The position numbers and the translations under genes are program-made. A stretch of DNA of 64,000 nucleotides from assembly GCA_002372545.1 (NCBI GenBank), contig DFHD01000045.1, positions 1,843 to 65,842 on the forward strand, given 5' to 3'. The stretch comes from Lachnospiraceae bacterium UBA3732. GTDB taxonomy: Bacteria; Bacillota; Clostridia; Lachnospirales; Lachnospiraceae. The notes beneath the pieces are model-generated. The model was not told where the DNA came from. It did not search any database and was given only the letters and a program-made list of their open reading frames with translations. Shown one piece after another: positions 23,720 through 32,455 of this stretch (within the stretch, counting starts at the first letter, position 1; each line of letters begins with the position of its first letter).

Positions 23720-26425
23720 ATGGGTCTTTTCAGCAGTTTGAAAAATATGTTCAGCGGTCAGAAAAAGTCCAGCAAGAGTTCTGTTGAACTTCAGTATGAC
23801 AAGGCAATGAACTATTTTGATAATGCCAACGGAGAGGATGGTGTAAAGATCCTCGAGGGTATTGTGGATATCGGTATCAACGATGCCCAGTATAAGCAGT
23901 TCGGACTGGATGCTCTGCAGGTCATTGCGGAGTATTATGAGAATGGCTCTTATAAGAATGCAAAAACAGAAAAGAACGTGGGCAAGGCGGCAGCTTATGT
24001 GGAAAAGTATGCCAATCTGACCAATGACGGTGAGTCAATCTACCGTGTGGCCAAGATGTATCTGGAAGCGCAGAATTTTTCCAAAGCCATCACCTTCTTT
24101 GAAAAGGCTGCGGTTGCCGGGATCAAGCCTGCATATATGAATCTGGGATCGATCTATGAGAACGGTCTTTCCCGGGTGGATGAATATGGAAACCGGAGTG
24201 AGTTCGTGGTTCCTGTGGATCTGGAACGGGCAAAGTCCTGGTATGGCAAGCTGGCCGATCAGGGCGATGAAAAGGCCAAAACTGCCTTTGACCGCGTGGA
24301 TTATGCCATGAAGCATACCGATTCCATCGAGTTCGAGGAAAAGGACAGACTGTATACGGAGATTGCCGAGAAGAGGAAGGAAAAGGGCAAGGAGCCCCGC
24401 TATAAGGCAATTGACCCGGCCAAGCTGCAGTATCAGTATACATATGTGCATAATCAGGTGGATGGTTACATCCACAAACTTCCCAAGGACTGGGTAAAGA
24501 CCATCAATGAGGAAACGGACGAAGAGTATTATGCCCCCAGCATGACCTATAAGGATTTCGAGATGTATGTTTCCTACGACAGCATCCCCAGAGATTCCAA
24601 GAAAACGCTGGAGAATTATCTTCGCTACTGCAATGATGCTTTCGATGAAGAGCTTACACTGAAGTCCTATATCACAGAGTATTCCGACGGTATCTGCACA
24701 ACGTTCTACCACAAGGGAATGGATAAGGGTATTGTTACCTTTGCCTTTTACAATGGACGCCGGCTGGCCTGCATGCGTTTCGTGTGCGCGACCATGGAGA
24801 TCATTGAGCAGTATGAGGAGATCATCTTCGAGACCGCCAATTCCTTTGCCTTTGTAGCGCCGACCCGTGTCAGTGACCAGAGTCTGAACCGGAAGGATAA
24901 TCAGTATTACAGCGAGGCAGTTTACTGCTATTATCTGGAGGATTACGAGGGTGCCATGAACGCCGCAAAGCAGGCACTGAAGCTTGGCTCCATAAAGGCC
25001 AGCTACCTTCTGATCGACCTCTACTACGATCCGGATTCTCCGTATCGTGACATTGATAAGACCATCAGCTACGCGCAGCAGCTGTTTGAAGCTACCAAGG
25101 ATCCGGATCTGGCTTTCCTGATCGGTAATATTTATGACCAGGAAAGAAAGGATTACATGAAGGCGCTCAACTGGTACGAGGATGCATACCGTCTTGGCCA
25201 TAAGCGTGTTCCCTTCTATCTTGGCCGGTTCTATTACTATGGTCTTCTTCGTACGGGACGTGACGGTGAGAAGGCTCTCCGTTATTTCCAGGAGGCACAG
25301 AAGAACGGTATTATCGAGGCGGATGCATATATCAAGGATATTAAGGATCTGCACGGCGAGAATCTGCAGTCCGCATGCGAAAAATGGGAGCGTGCCGTAC
25401 AGGCCGGCAGCGCTGCTACCGCGCTGAAGGTTGCCCTCATGAAGCAGGCGCAGGTATTCTATATAGCCAGCGATTATGAGATTGAAAAGGCCTTCCTTGA
25501 GGCTCTTGGTCTGGGCAGCACACAGGCGGCCTATGAGCTGGGTAAGATTTACGAAAGACAGGAGGCTTCTCCTAACTTTGAAGGCGAGAAAAAGAGTCTT
25601 TCCTATTTTGAAAAGGCTTATGATAAACAGTATGACGGCTTTGATAAGGAAAACCTCTTCAAGGTGATCAGGTACAAGGAAGAAAAGGGCGCTACAGAGG
25701 AGCAGCTGATCCAGCTGTATCTCGAGAATGCCAAGATGGCTTATGTGCCTGCTGTTGAGAAGGTTACCGAGCTGGTTCGTTACAGGACGCCGCAGATCAC
25801 CGAGCTCTATGAAGCGCTTATGGAGCAGGCAGAGGGTGGAGATGATGCAGCCATTATCTCCATGTTCAAGATGGAGAAGACCTATCCCGATCTGGTCATC
25901 AAAGAGCCTACACATGAACAGAAGGTAATTGAGAATAAATTCTTCCGTCTGCTTGTTCCCCGTGAGTGCAGCGCGACCATTAACGATGACGGCGGTACCA
26001 TTAAGCTGGCCGATTCCGTGATCGAGTTTGCGGTTGCCGAGCTTCCGGTAAAGGTAGAGAGCGAAGAGGATTACCTGAAGATTTACAAGCTGATCCTTTC
26101 CGAGTATCTGCCGGATGATAATGCTGATGTCATTATCGCCAACTCAAGGATGATCGGTTCCGGCATGAAGGAGCAGAAGGATAATGTATTCTCCTTCAGT
26201 ATCCTGATGATCAGCTCCAAGAACCAGTATCTGTTTAAGCTCAGCTCCCGTGACAGACGGCAGATGATCTCCTTCAAGGGTGAAGTGACCAAGATTGCCA
26301 AGTCTCTTGTTGAGACGGGAGAAATCTATGTGGCAACCGACGGCAACAGAAGAGATATCGGCCTTTCTGTTCTGCTGAAGGCAAACGAGGGCGGTTTCCT
26401 TTCCATCGGTAAGACAGGGGAGTAA
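23720..26425 (+). CDS. Large Sel1/TPR-repeat protein
   Basis: A 901-residue soluble protein. Residues ~20-210 contain Sel1/TPR-like helical pairs (AITFFEKAAVAGIKPAYMNLGSI), and a second block at ~400-640 has more (ALNWYEDAYRLGHKRVPFYLGRF; SYFEKAYDKQYDGF). Between them (~240-390) lies an alpha/beta domain that begins near HKLPKDWVKTI. A related-looking domain begins at FRLLVPRECSATINDDG near the C-terminus (~735-870), suggesting a duplicated module. No signal peptide, membrane segment or catalytic motif is seen. The start ATG 23720 is preferred over GTG 23702 because GGAGG (23704-23708) precedes it. Even codon choice suggests good expression. Sel1 proteins serve as scaffolds; the partner is unknown. 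Confidence 0.8.
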   Translation: MGLFSSLKNMFSGQKKSSKSSVELQYDKAMNYFDNANGEDGVKILEGIVDIGINDAQYKQFGLDALQVIAEYYENGSYKNAKTEKNVGKAAAYVEKYANLTNDGESIYRVAKMYLEAQNFSKAITFFEKAAVAGIKPAYMNLGSIYENGLSRVDEYGNRSEFVVPVDLERAKSWYGKLADQGDEKAKTAFDRVDYAMKHTDSIEFEEKDRLYTEIAEKRKEKGKEPRYKAIDPAKLQYQYTYVHNQVDGYIHKLPKDWVKTINEETDEEYYAPSMTYKDFEMYVSYDSIPRDSKKTLENYLRYCNDAFDEELTLKSYITEYSDGICTTFYHKGMDKGIVTFAFYNGRRLACMRFVCATMEIIEQYEEIIFETANSFAFVAPTRVSDQSLNRKDNQYYSEAVYCYYLEDYEGAMNAAKQALKLGSIKASYLLIDLYYDPDSPYRDIDKTISYAQQLFEATKDPDLAFLIGNIYDQERKDYMKALNWYEDAYRLGHKRVPFYLGRFYYYGLLRTGRDGEKALRYFQEAQKNGIIEADAYIKDIKDLHGENLQSACEKWERAVQAGSAATALKVALMKQAQVFYIASDYEIEKAFLEALGLGSTQAAYELGKIYERQEASPNFEGEKKSLSYFEKAYDKQYDGFDKENLFKVIRYKEEKGATEEQLIQLYLENAKMAYVPAVEKVTELVRYRTPQITELYEALMEQAEGGDDAAIISMFKMEKTYPDLVIKEPTHEQKVIENKFFRLLVPRECSATINDDGGTIKLADSVIEFAVAELPVKVESEEDYLKIYKLILSEYLPDDNADVIIANSRMIGSGMKEQKDNVFSFSILMISSKNQYLFKLSSRDRRQMISFKGEVTKIAKSLVETGEIYVATDGNRRDIGLSVLLKANEGGFLSIGKTGE

Positions 26426-26469
26426 AGCTGCGTTTATCTCCCGGTAAGACAGAAAAAAAGTATATAGCT

Positions 26470-26576
26470 GCTTCAGGGCAGGGGGAAGTTCCCGACCGGC
26501 GGTAAAGCCCGCGCGTGCATTTGCACATGATCCGGTGAGATTCCGGGGCCGACAGTACAGTCTGGATGAGAGAAGC
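26470..26576 (+). promoter_or_regulatory. FMN riboswitch (RFN element)
   Basis: All hallmark segments of the FMN aptamer are present in order: AGGGCAGGG, GACCGGCGGTAAAGCC, TGATCCGGTGAGATTCCGG, GGCCGACAGTACAGTCTGG and ATGAGAGAAG. The closing stem is GCTTC / GAAGC. FMN binding normally favours the downstream terminator and lowers expression of riboflavin genes. The P3 stem is short (CGTGCATTTGCACA). Confidence 0.97.
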
Positions 26577-26616
26577 AAGGAGTATCACGCCGGGATTATC
26601 CTGCGTGTAAAGTAAG

Positions 26617-26643
26617 TGCCCTGGAGTTTTTCCGGGGCATTTT
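26617..26643 (+). terminator. Riboswitch-controlled terminator
   Basis: TGCCCTGGA / TCCGGGGCA stem (one G-U pair) with a GTTTT loop and a T4 tract, 40 nt after the aptamer. An intervening hairpin CACGC...GCGTG (26586-26607) could be part of the switch. Confidence 0.82.
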
Positions 26644-26653
26644 CTTGCGCGAT

Positions 26654-26931
26654 GTTGTTCTATGTTCGAGTGCTGAAAGCATAGTCCCCGAACACGACAG
26701 CGATTTTCTGAAATCTTCCAAAAACCTTCTGAAAGCACCATCGCTCGACTTTAACTCGCTCCCACGCCCTTTTCCAATGTCGGCACCTCCGCCGGTGCCT
26801 CCTCATTGGAAGGCGTGTCCGCTCAGACACAACCGCTCGCGAGGTGCTTATACGAAGCTTTTTGTTCGATTTCTACGAAAATCGGTCTATCGTTCGGATG
26901 ACTATACTTTCATCCCTCGAACGATAACAAC
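26654..26931. repeat. 278-bp near-palindromic (MITE-like) element
   Basis: The two halves are imperfect inverted copies of each other. The ends are GTTGTTCTATGTTCGAG (left) and the complement GTTGTTATCGTTCGAG (right). Next comes TGAAAG-N-ATAGTC inside a GTTCG...CGAAC hairpin, then GATTTTC...AAATC, a CAAAAA...CTTC...AAGCACC stretch and ACGCC...TTCCAATG. The centre is GGCACC-TCCGCC-GGTGCC (26782-26799). The sequence is C-rich and unlike its neighbours. It fills the gap between the riboswitch terminator and ribD; no transposase or clear target duplication is visible. The 110-codon frame across it is not credible as a gene. Confidence 0.85.
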
Positions 26932-26990
26932 TGCAAAAATGAACGTTATTGACTGGGTCGATAGTATGTGGCCTTAATGTGAGATGATCA

Positions 26991-28229
26991 GTGGATAATA
27001 TGACGAATGAAATACAGGAAAAGTACATGCGGCGTGCCATAGAGCTGGCGAAAAAGGGCAGAGGCTTTGTGAATCCCAACCCACTGGTGGGAGCCGTCAT
27101 CGTTAAGGACGGCCGCATCATAGGCGAAGGATACCATACCCGGTATGGTGAGCTGCATGCTGAACGAGAAGCATTGAAAAGCCTGAGGGAGTCAGCAGAA
27201 GGGGCAGATATCTACGTGACCCTGGAGCCCTGCTGCCATCATGGAAAACAGCCTCCCTGCACGGAGGCAATCGTGGAAAGCGGAATACGCAGAGTGTTTG
27301 TGGGTTCCCCGGATCCGAACCCGCTGGTAAGGGGGAAGGGGCTTAAATTCCTGCGAGAGCATGGTATTGAAGTATTTACCGATGTTCTCCGGGAGGAATG
27401 CGATGCGCTGAATCCGGTATTTTTTAAGTATATTACCAGGAAAATTCCATATGTGATCTATAAATATGCCATGACTCTGGACGGGAAGACCGCCTGTTAC
27501 ACAGGAGATGCTAAATGGGTATCCAATGATCTGTCAAGGAATTTCACCCAGGACATGCGCGGAGAGTGCATGTCGATCATGGCGGGCATCGGCACGGTCC
27601 TTGCGGATGATCCGATGCTGAATGCCAGAAAGGAAGGACTTAGACAGCCGGTTCGCCTGATCTGTGATTCGGGGCTCAGAATTTCCGCTGAATCCAAGCT
27701 GGTACAATCCGCCGGAGACTATCCGCTTTGGATACTGGCATCGGAAAATCTTTCAGAAGAAGGGAAGAGGAAAAAAGCGCAGCTGGAGGCATCCGGAGCT
27801 GAGGTGATCCTGCTCCCGGAAGAAGGTTATGCCAGCGGGATGTCCGGGGAAGAAAGTAGGGGGGCAGAACCCCCGGAAGGATCGCAGAAAGAGTACGGAG
27901 CAGGAGCACCGGCAGATGTTATCAATGTAAGAACAGGGCGGCTCTCTCTTACGGCTGCTCTTCGTGTTCTGGGAGAACGGGGAATCGACAGCATCCTTCT
28001 GGAGGGAGGCGGAACCCTGGCGTGGAGCTTTATGGAACAGAATCTTATAGATGAAATCCGCGTCTTTATCGCCCCAAAGTTATTCGGCGGGGAAAATGCA
28101 GCTTCGCCTGTTAGAGGTGAAGGCATTGACAAGGCGGCTCTGGCGCCGGCCTTTCATCCTGTGGAGTCGAGGTGGCTGGGCGAGGACTTATATGTGAGGT
28201 ATGTGAAGGATGTTTACAGGGATCATTGA
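26991..28229 (+). CDS. ribD: Bifunctional riboflavin deaminase/reductase
   Basis: A 412-residue RibD carrying out two steps of riboflavin synthesis: deamination, then NADPH reduction of the pyrimidine intermediate. The N-terminal zinc deaminase has HAERE and PCCHHGKQPPCTEAI. The C-terminal reductase shows KYAMTLDGKTA, the GIGTVLADDPML loop and LLEGGGTLAWSF. The family is usually ~360-370 residues; the excess is mostly a Gly/Ser/Glu-rich insertion near residues 280-305 (YASGMSGEESRGAEPPEG). The start is either GTG 26991 or ATG 27000; neither has a strong ribosome site. It is the first gene after the FMN riboswitch and overlaps ribE by 20 bp. Confidence 0.95.
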   Translation: MDNMTNEIQEKYMRRAIELAKKGRGFVNPNPLVGAVIVKDGRIIGEGYHTRYGELHAEREALKSLRESAEGADIYVTLEPCCHHGKQPPCTEAIVESGIRRVFVGSPDPNPLVRGKGLKFLREHGIEVFTDVLREECDALNPVFFKYITRKIPYVIYKYAMTLDGKTACYTGDAKWVSNDLSRNFTQDMRGECMSIMAGIGTVLADDPMLNARKEGLRQPVRLICDSGLRISAESKLVQSAGDYPLWILASENLSEEGKRKKAQLEASGAEVILLPEEGYASGMSGEESRGAEPPEGSQKEYGAGAPADVINVRTGRLSLTAALRVLGERGIDSILLEGGGTLAWSFMEQNLIDEIRVFIAPKLFGGENAASPVRGEGIDKAALAPAFHPVESRWLGEDLYVRYVKDVYRDH

Positions 28230-28956
28230 AGCGGTTGGTGAGGTGAAAGCAGTTCGCCATGGACCGAAATCTGCGGCATTGGAGATTCTTTCGCCAACGC
28301 TGATGAACGGCATGAAGCTTGGAGACAGCGTGGCGGTGAATGGCGTATGTCTTACGGCAAGAGAAATCCGTTCTGATGGATTTGCTGCAGATGTGATGGC
28401 GGAAACCCTGCGCCGCAGCTCGCTTGGCGAATTAAAAAACGGAAGTTATGTAAACCTGGAAAGAGCCATGCAGCTGGGATGCCGTTTTGGCGGACATATT
28501 GTGGCCGGGCATGTAGATGGCACAGGCGTCATCACCGGCTTTAAGCGAGAGGATGTGGCGGTCTGGGTCACCATAAAGGCGGATCGGAAGGTTATGCGGT
28601 ATATCATCGAAAAGGGCTCTGTCGCCCTTGACGGCGTGAGTCTGACTGTGGCGGAGGTTCTGCCGGACAGCTTCCGGGTTTCTCTCATCCCGCATACGGC
28701 AAAGGAGACCACCTTGCTGGATAAAAAGGTGGGCAGCCGGATCAATATCGAGAACGACATGATCGGTAAATATGTGGAACGCCTCCTGGCCTTTGGTCGA
28801 ATGGAACCGGATCGGAATGCCGGTATGCAGGGTCTGTTTGGCACCGTGGATGATATGCAGTCCGGAAATACAGGCTCCGGGGGTAATATGCAGCCCGGAA
28901 ATACAGGCTCCGGTGGACTCAGTCTTGAAACCCTGGCCGAGAACGGCTTCCTGTAG
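28210..28956 (+). CDS. ribE: Riboflavin synthase alpha subunit
   Basis: A 248-residue enzyme that dismutates two molecules of dimethyl-ribityllumazine to riboflavin. The start MFTGIIEAVGEV and the two homologous lumazine-binding halves (GDSVAVNGVCLTA in the first; GSVALDGVSLTVAEV in the second) are intact, and GGHIVAGHVDGTG marks the second half. Typical length is ~210-215. The last ~35 residues form an extension with a duplicated MQ(S/P)GNTGSGG unit from a 33-bp tandem repeat. The gene overlaps ribD by 20 bp, so translation is coupled. Confidence 0.95.
   Translation: MFTGIIEAVGEVKAVRHGPKSAALEILSPTLMNGMKLGDSVAVNGVCLTAREIRSDGFAADVMAETLRRSSLGELKNGSYVNLERAMQLGCRFGGHIVAGHVDGTGVITGFKREDVAVWVTIKADRKVMRYIIEKGSVALDGVSLTVAEVLPDSFRVSLIPHTAKETTLLDKKVGSRINIENDMIGKYVERLLAFGRMEPDRNAGMQGLFGTVDDMQSGNTGSGGNMQPGNTGSGGLSLETLAENGFL
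28853..28913 (+). repeat. 33-bp tandem duplication in ribE 3' end
   Basis: ATATGCAG followed by (T/C)CCGGAAATACAGGCTCCGG occurs at 28853-28880 and 28886-28913. The period is 33 bp (11 codons), so the reading frame is kept. Confidence 0.92.
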
Positions 28957-29056
28957 AATCCATCAGGAATCCGTTTGAGTATGGGAAATCTCCGGTGTTT
29001 TGCATTACTCTTGCTGAAAGGTTATGGGGATATTATCATAAAAGAAGGAGACGGAA

Positions 29057-30265
29057 ATGAACGATTATACGCTGAATGAGATAGATGAAATACTGGAGGA
29101 TATGCGTCAGGGGATTCCTGTTGTGATCATGGATGATGAAAACCGTGAGAACGAGGGGGATGTGATCTTTGCGGCTGAGTTCGCCACCACCGAGAACGTC
29201 AATTTTATGGCAAAATATGCAAGAGGGCTGATTTGTATGCCTATGTCGCAGGAAATCTGTGAAAGGCTGAAGCTGCCCCAGATGTGCATTGTAAATACCG
29301 ATAATCACACAACTGCCTTTTCCGTATCCATAGATCATGTGAATACTACTACAGGTATCTCGGCAGAGGAAAGAGGCATCACGGCCAGGGAGGCTGCCCG
29401 TCCGGATGCGAAGCCGGCCGATTTCCGCCGGCCGGGACATATGTTCCCGCTGCAGGCCAGGGAAGGCGGCGTAATTGAGCGCCCCGGACATACGGAGGCG
29501 ACTGTCGACCTTTGCCGTCTTGCGGGACTCGAGCCGGTGGGACTTTGCTGCGAGATCATGAAGGATGATGGTACCATGGCAAGGCTGCCGGATCTTGTGC
29601 TTTTTGCACGCGAGAACAATCTGAAGATTTCCACCATTGAAAAGCTTATCCAATACAGAAAAGAACATGAGGTATTTGTGGAGGAGGTATCTGCTGCCAA
29701 GCTTCCGACAAGGTACGGTGAATTCATTATTCACGGCTTCATCAATAAGCTGAACGGGGAACATCATGTTGCCCTTACGATGGGGAAAATTGATGATGGA
29801 GAGCCTGTGCTTGTCCGCGTGCATTCTGAATGCCTTACCGGAGATGCCTTCGGCTCTGCGCGTTGTGACTGCGGACAGCAGCTGGATGCGGCCATGAAGA
29901 AGATTGCAGCAGAGGGCCGGGGAGTTCTCCTTTACATGCGACAGGAGGGCCGGGGCATTGGCCTGATCAATAAAATCCGCGCTTACAAGCTGCAGGATGA
30001 GGGACTGGATACAGTTGAGGCGAACGTGGAGCTCGGATTCCCCGCTGATGCCCGTGATTATACGATCGGTACCCAGATCCTCGTGGAGCTCGGCGTTCGG
30101 AAAATGCGTCTTCTTACTAACAACCCGGATAAAATCTACGGACTTGCCGGATATAATCTGGAGATCACGGAACGCGTTCCCATTGAGGTTGCGGCATCCG
30201 CTTATGATGCTTTTTATCTGAAGACCAAAAAAGACAAGATGGGGCATATGCTGAATCTGGATTAA
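29057..30265 (+). CDS. ribBA: Bifunctional DHBP synthase / GTP cyclohydrolase II
   Basis: A 402-residue fusion supplying both precursors of riboflavin. Residues ~1-200 are RibB (3,4-dihydroxy-2-butanone-4-phosphate synthase) with [22 protein letters not shown] and the HTEATVDL motif. Residues ~205-402 are RibA (GTP cyclohydrolase II) with the zinc cysteines in [18 protein letters not shown] and the active-site stretch [13 protein letters not shown]. Both halves look fully active. A 100-bp gap separates it from ribE, with AGAAGGAGACGG before the ATG. It belongs to the riboswitch-controlled operon. Confidence 0.98.
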   Translation: MNDYTLNEIDEILEDMRQGIPVVIMDDENRENEGDVIFAAEFATTENVNFMAKYARGLICMPMSQEICERLKLPQMCIVNTDNHTTAFSVSIDHVNTTTGISAEERGITAREAARPDAKPADFRRPGHMFPLQAREGGVIERPGHTEATVDLCRLAGLEPVGLCCEIMKDDGTMARLPDLVLFARENNLKISTIEKLIQYRKEHEVFVEEVSAAKLPTRYGEFIIHGFINKLNGEHHVALTMGKIDDGEPVLVRVHSECLTGDAFGSARCDCGQQLDAAMKKIAAEGRGVLLYMRQEGRGIGLINKIRAYKLQDEGLDTVEANVELGFPADARDYTIGTQILVELGVRKMRLLTNNPDKIYGLAGYNLEITERVPIEVAASAYDAFYLKTKKDKMGHMLNLD

Positions 30266-30313
30266 GTGTTTGTTGGCCCCCGTATAAAGAACGGGGTGAA
30301 TTGAGGATTGGAC

Positions 30314-31063
30314 ATGGAAGCTGAACAGAATAAAGAAAAGTCCGGGAAAAGCAAAATACGAAAGCGTATCCTCATCACGGTATTGATCATCCTTTTGCTG
30401 GCGCTTTCTGCTGCCGGGATTTACCTCATGACATATTATCATGCGAATGACCGGGCGAAGGAAGCGCTTCAGTCGGATAAAAGTGTGCAGGTTGAAAAAA
30501 CGGATTACGGCTGGTATTTTGACGGCCCCGGTAAGGATGATGCTCTGGTTTTTTATCCAGGTGCGAGAGTGGAGGAAACGGCATATGCGCCATTCCTGCA
30601 TCTTCTTGCAGAAAGAGGACTTGATGTATGTCTTGTTAAGATGCCTTTCCGGATGGCTGTTTTCGGAAAAAACAAGGCAACGAATGTGATGAAGCAATAC
30701 AGCTATAAAAACTGGTATATAGGGGGACATTCCATGGGCGGCGCAATGGCGGCAAGTTATGCCTCCGCGCATAGCGGTAAACTGAAAGGCGTAATCCTGT
30801 GTGCAGCATATACAGTGGACCGGCTGGATGATTATTTGCAGGTGATTTCTGTTTATGGAGACCGGGACCGTGTGATCGACCGGAAAAAGCTGGAAAAGGG
30901 GCGGGAGCTTTCTCCCGACAGTATGGCAGAGTATGAGATTCCGGGCGCAAATCATGCCGGCTTTGGTGATTATGGAAGCCAGAGAGGCGATGGAAAGGCG
31001 GAAATCCCGCCGGAGGAGCAGCAGAGACTGGCGGTGGAATTTATAATACGTAATTTAAAATAA
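30314..31063 (+). CDS. Membrane-anchored alpha/beta hydrolase
   Basis: A 249-residue protein: a charged N-terminus, one membrane helix (about residues 20-40) and an extracellular alpha/beta-hydrolase domain. The nucleophile elbow is GHSMGG with Ser140, an Asp is in VYGDRDRVID, and the His is in GANHAGFGDYG, giving a complete catalytic triad. The sequence resembles the carboxymethylenebutenolidase/DUF-type hydrolases of Firmicutes. It is inside the riboflavin operon between ribBA and ribH, but no step of the pathway needs an extracellular hydrolase. ATG 30314 is chosen with TGAGGA just upstream; TTG 30308 is the alternative. Substrate unknown. Confidence 0.82.
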   Translation: MEAEQNKEKSGKSKIRKRILITVLIILLLALSAAGIYLMTYYHANDRAKEALQSDKSVQVEKTDYGWYFDGPGKDDALVFYPGARVEETAYAPFLHLLAERGLDVCLVKMPFRMAVFGKNKATNVMKQYSYKNWYIGGHSMGGAMAASYASAHSGKLKGVILCAAYTVDRLDDYLQVISVYGDRDRVIDRKKLEKGRELSPDSMAEYEIPGANHAGFGDYGSQRGDGKAEIPPEEQQRLAVEFIIRNLK

Positions 31064-31103
31064 TGGTAACTGTCAGCGGATGCTTCAAAAACTTGCTGGA
31101 CGT

Positions 31104-31126
31104 CCGCGCACGTAATGCGGTTTTTT
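31104..31126 (+). terminator. Weak internal hairpin before ribH
   Basis: CCGC...GCGG with T6 directly after, between the hydrolase and ribH. The stem is only 4-5 bp, so at most it is a partial terminator that would lower ribH relative to upstream genes. Confidence 0.35.
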
Positions 31127-31156
31127 ACAAAGAAATTACTCACGAGGAGGAAAAAA

Positions 31157-31618
31157 ATGAAGAAGCTGGAAGGAAAAGTAGTCGCAGAAGGAATGAAGGT
31201 AGCCATTGTGGCTTCCCGGTTTAATGAATTTATTGTGCAGAAACTGGTGGGCGGCGCTGTGGATGGTCTGGTAAGACATAATGCGGCGGAAGAGGATATT
31301 ACGCTGGCCTGGGTACCCGGTGCATTTGAAATTCCGCTGGTTGCCAAGAAGCTGGCAAAAAGCGGAAATTATGACGCCGTGATCTGTCTGGGGGCTGTGA
31401 TCCGGGGCGAGACCAGTCACTATGATTATGTATGCGCAGAGGTTTCCAAGGGCATTGCGCAGGTAGAGCTGGAATCCGGAATCCCGGTCATGTTCGGCAT
31501 CTTAACAACAGATACCATCGAACAGGCTGTACAGCGCGCCGGAAGCAAGGCGGGAAATAAGGGCTATGACTGTGCGCTCGGTGCCATTGAGATGGTCAAC
31601 CTGATGCGGGCAATCTAA
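31157..31618 (+). CDS. ribH: 6,7-dimethyl-8-ribityllumazine synthase
   Basis: A 153-residue enzyme condensing the pyrimidine and dihydroxybutanone phosphate to lumazine, the penultimate step of riboflavin synthesis. Conserved signs are [10 protein letters not shown], the [10 protein letters not shown] substrate loop, [17 protein letters not shown] with the catalytic His, and [11 protein letters not shown]. The ATG at 31157 follows a perfect GAGGAGG; the frame continues 14 codons upstream, but without that signal. It assembles into a capsid-like oligomer in other species. The HAD gene starts on the base after its stop. Confidence 0.97.
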   Translation: MKKLEGKVVAEGMKVAIVASRFNEFIVQKLVGGAVDGLVRHNAAEEDITLAWVPGAFEIPLVAKKLAKSGNYDAVICLGAVIRGETSHYDYVCAEVSKGIAQVELESGIPVMFGILTTDTIEQAVQRAGSKAGNKGYDCALGAIEMVNLMRAI

Positions 31619-32416
31619 ATGAATCCTTTTCATATGAATCTTTTGTTTTTTGATATTGACGGGACACTGATCACAGATGATGATGAGCACTTTTTTCCGG
31701 AGGATGCCAGAGAGGCTCTGCGGATGGTGCAGGCGGCCGGAAATAAGATTTTTATCAATACGGGAAGAGTGTTCAGTAATGTGGAGACGCACATCCGGCA
31801 GGGCTTTGACGGACTGGTGTGCGGCTGCGGAACGGATATCCGAATCGGCAAGGAATGTGTTTTCCGGCATACCTTCCCGCGGGATTTTTGTGTTATGATC
31901 GCAGAGGCATGCCGCAGGTATCGGTTTTCCGGGCTGTTTGAGCATGCGGAGCATACCGCCATTGATACGGAGGTGGAGCTCGGAGACAGATCCAAGCTGG
32001 TGGAATACTTTCAGCAAAACGGACGCCGGCTCATTACGGATATTTATGATCCGGATTTTACCTTCGATAAATTCTCTGCCTTCTACGATGAAAAGAGCGA
32101 TGTGGATGGGTTCCGTACATATATTTCGGAGTGGTTTCATTATATTGACCGGGAAGGAAACTTCTGCGAAATAGTGCCAAAGGGATTTTCCAAGGCAAGC
32201 GGGATTCAGTTTCTGCTTGACTATTACGGTCTGGATAGGCATAATACCTATGTGTTTGGAGACGGAAACAATGATCTGGAAATGCTCCGTTTTTCTCCCC
32301 ATTCCGTTTGCATGGGACTTGGCTCGGAGGATGCGAAGAAGGCAGCGGACTTTGTCACGGCTGATGTACGGGAGGGCGGCCTTCGGAAAGCTATGGAGCA
32401 TTACGGTCTGATCTGA
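31619..32416 (+). CDS. Cof-type HAD hydrolase, candidate riboflavin-pathway phosphatase
   Basis: A 265-residue HAD phosphatase of the Cof/type IIB class. Motif I is FFDIDGTL, motif II INTGR, the lysine is in GFSKASGIQFL, and motif IV is GDGNNDLEM. The large C2-type cap sits between motifs II and III. The riboflavin pathway needs a phosphatase for 5-amino-6-ribitylamino-uracil phosphate, a step done by Cof-type HAD proteins (YcsE, YwtE in Bacillus; YigB, YbjI in E. coli). Zero-spacing to ribH inside a riboswitch operon makes this a good candidate, although biochemical specificity cannot be read. ATG 31634 is an alternative start. Confidence 0.88.
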   Translation: MNPFHMNLLFFDIDGTLITDDDEHFFPEDAREALRMVQAAGNKIFINTGRVFSNVETHIRQGFDGLVCGCGTDIRIGKECVFRHTFPRDFCVMIAEACRRYRFSGLFEHAEHTAIDTEVELGDRSKLVEYFQQNGRRLITDIYDPDFTFDKFSAFYDEKSDVDGFRTYISEWFHYIDREGNFCEIVPKGFSKASGIQFLLDYYGLDRHNTYVFGDGNNDLEMLRFSPHSVCMGLGSEDAKKAADFVTADVREGGLRKAMEHYGLI

Positions 32417-32455
32417 CTTCCGGCATTATTATTACACATTAATCAGGTAACAGAG

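Noticed and set aside
26645..26977. A 110-codon frame across the palindromic element
   Set aside because: It spans inverted-repeat DNA, has no start signal and low-quality composition; the palindrome explains the sequence better.
29036..30955. A 639-codon frame on the - strand opposite ribBA and the hydrolase
   Set aside because: RibBA on the + strand has all catalytic motifs; the antisense product has no recognisable domain.
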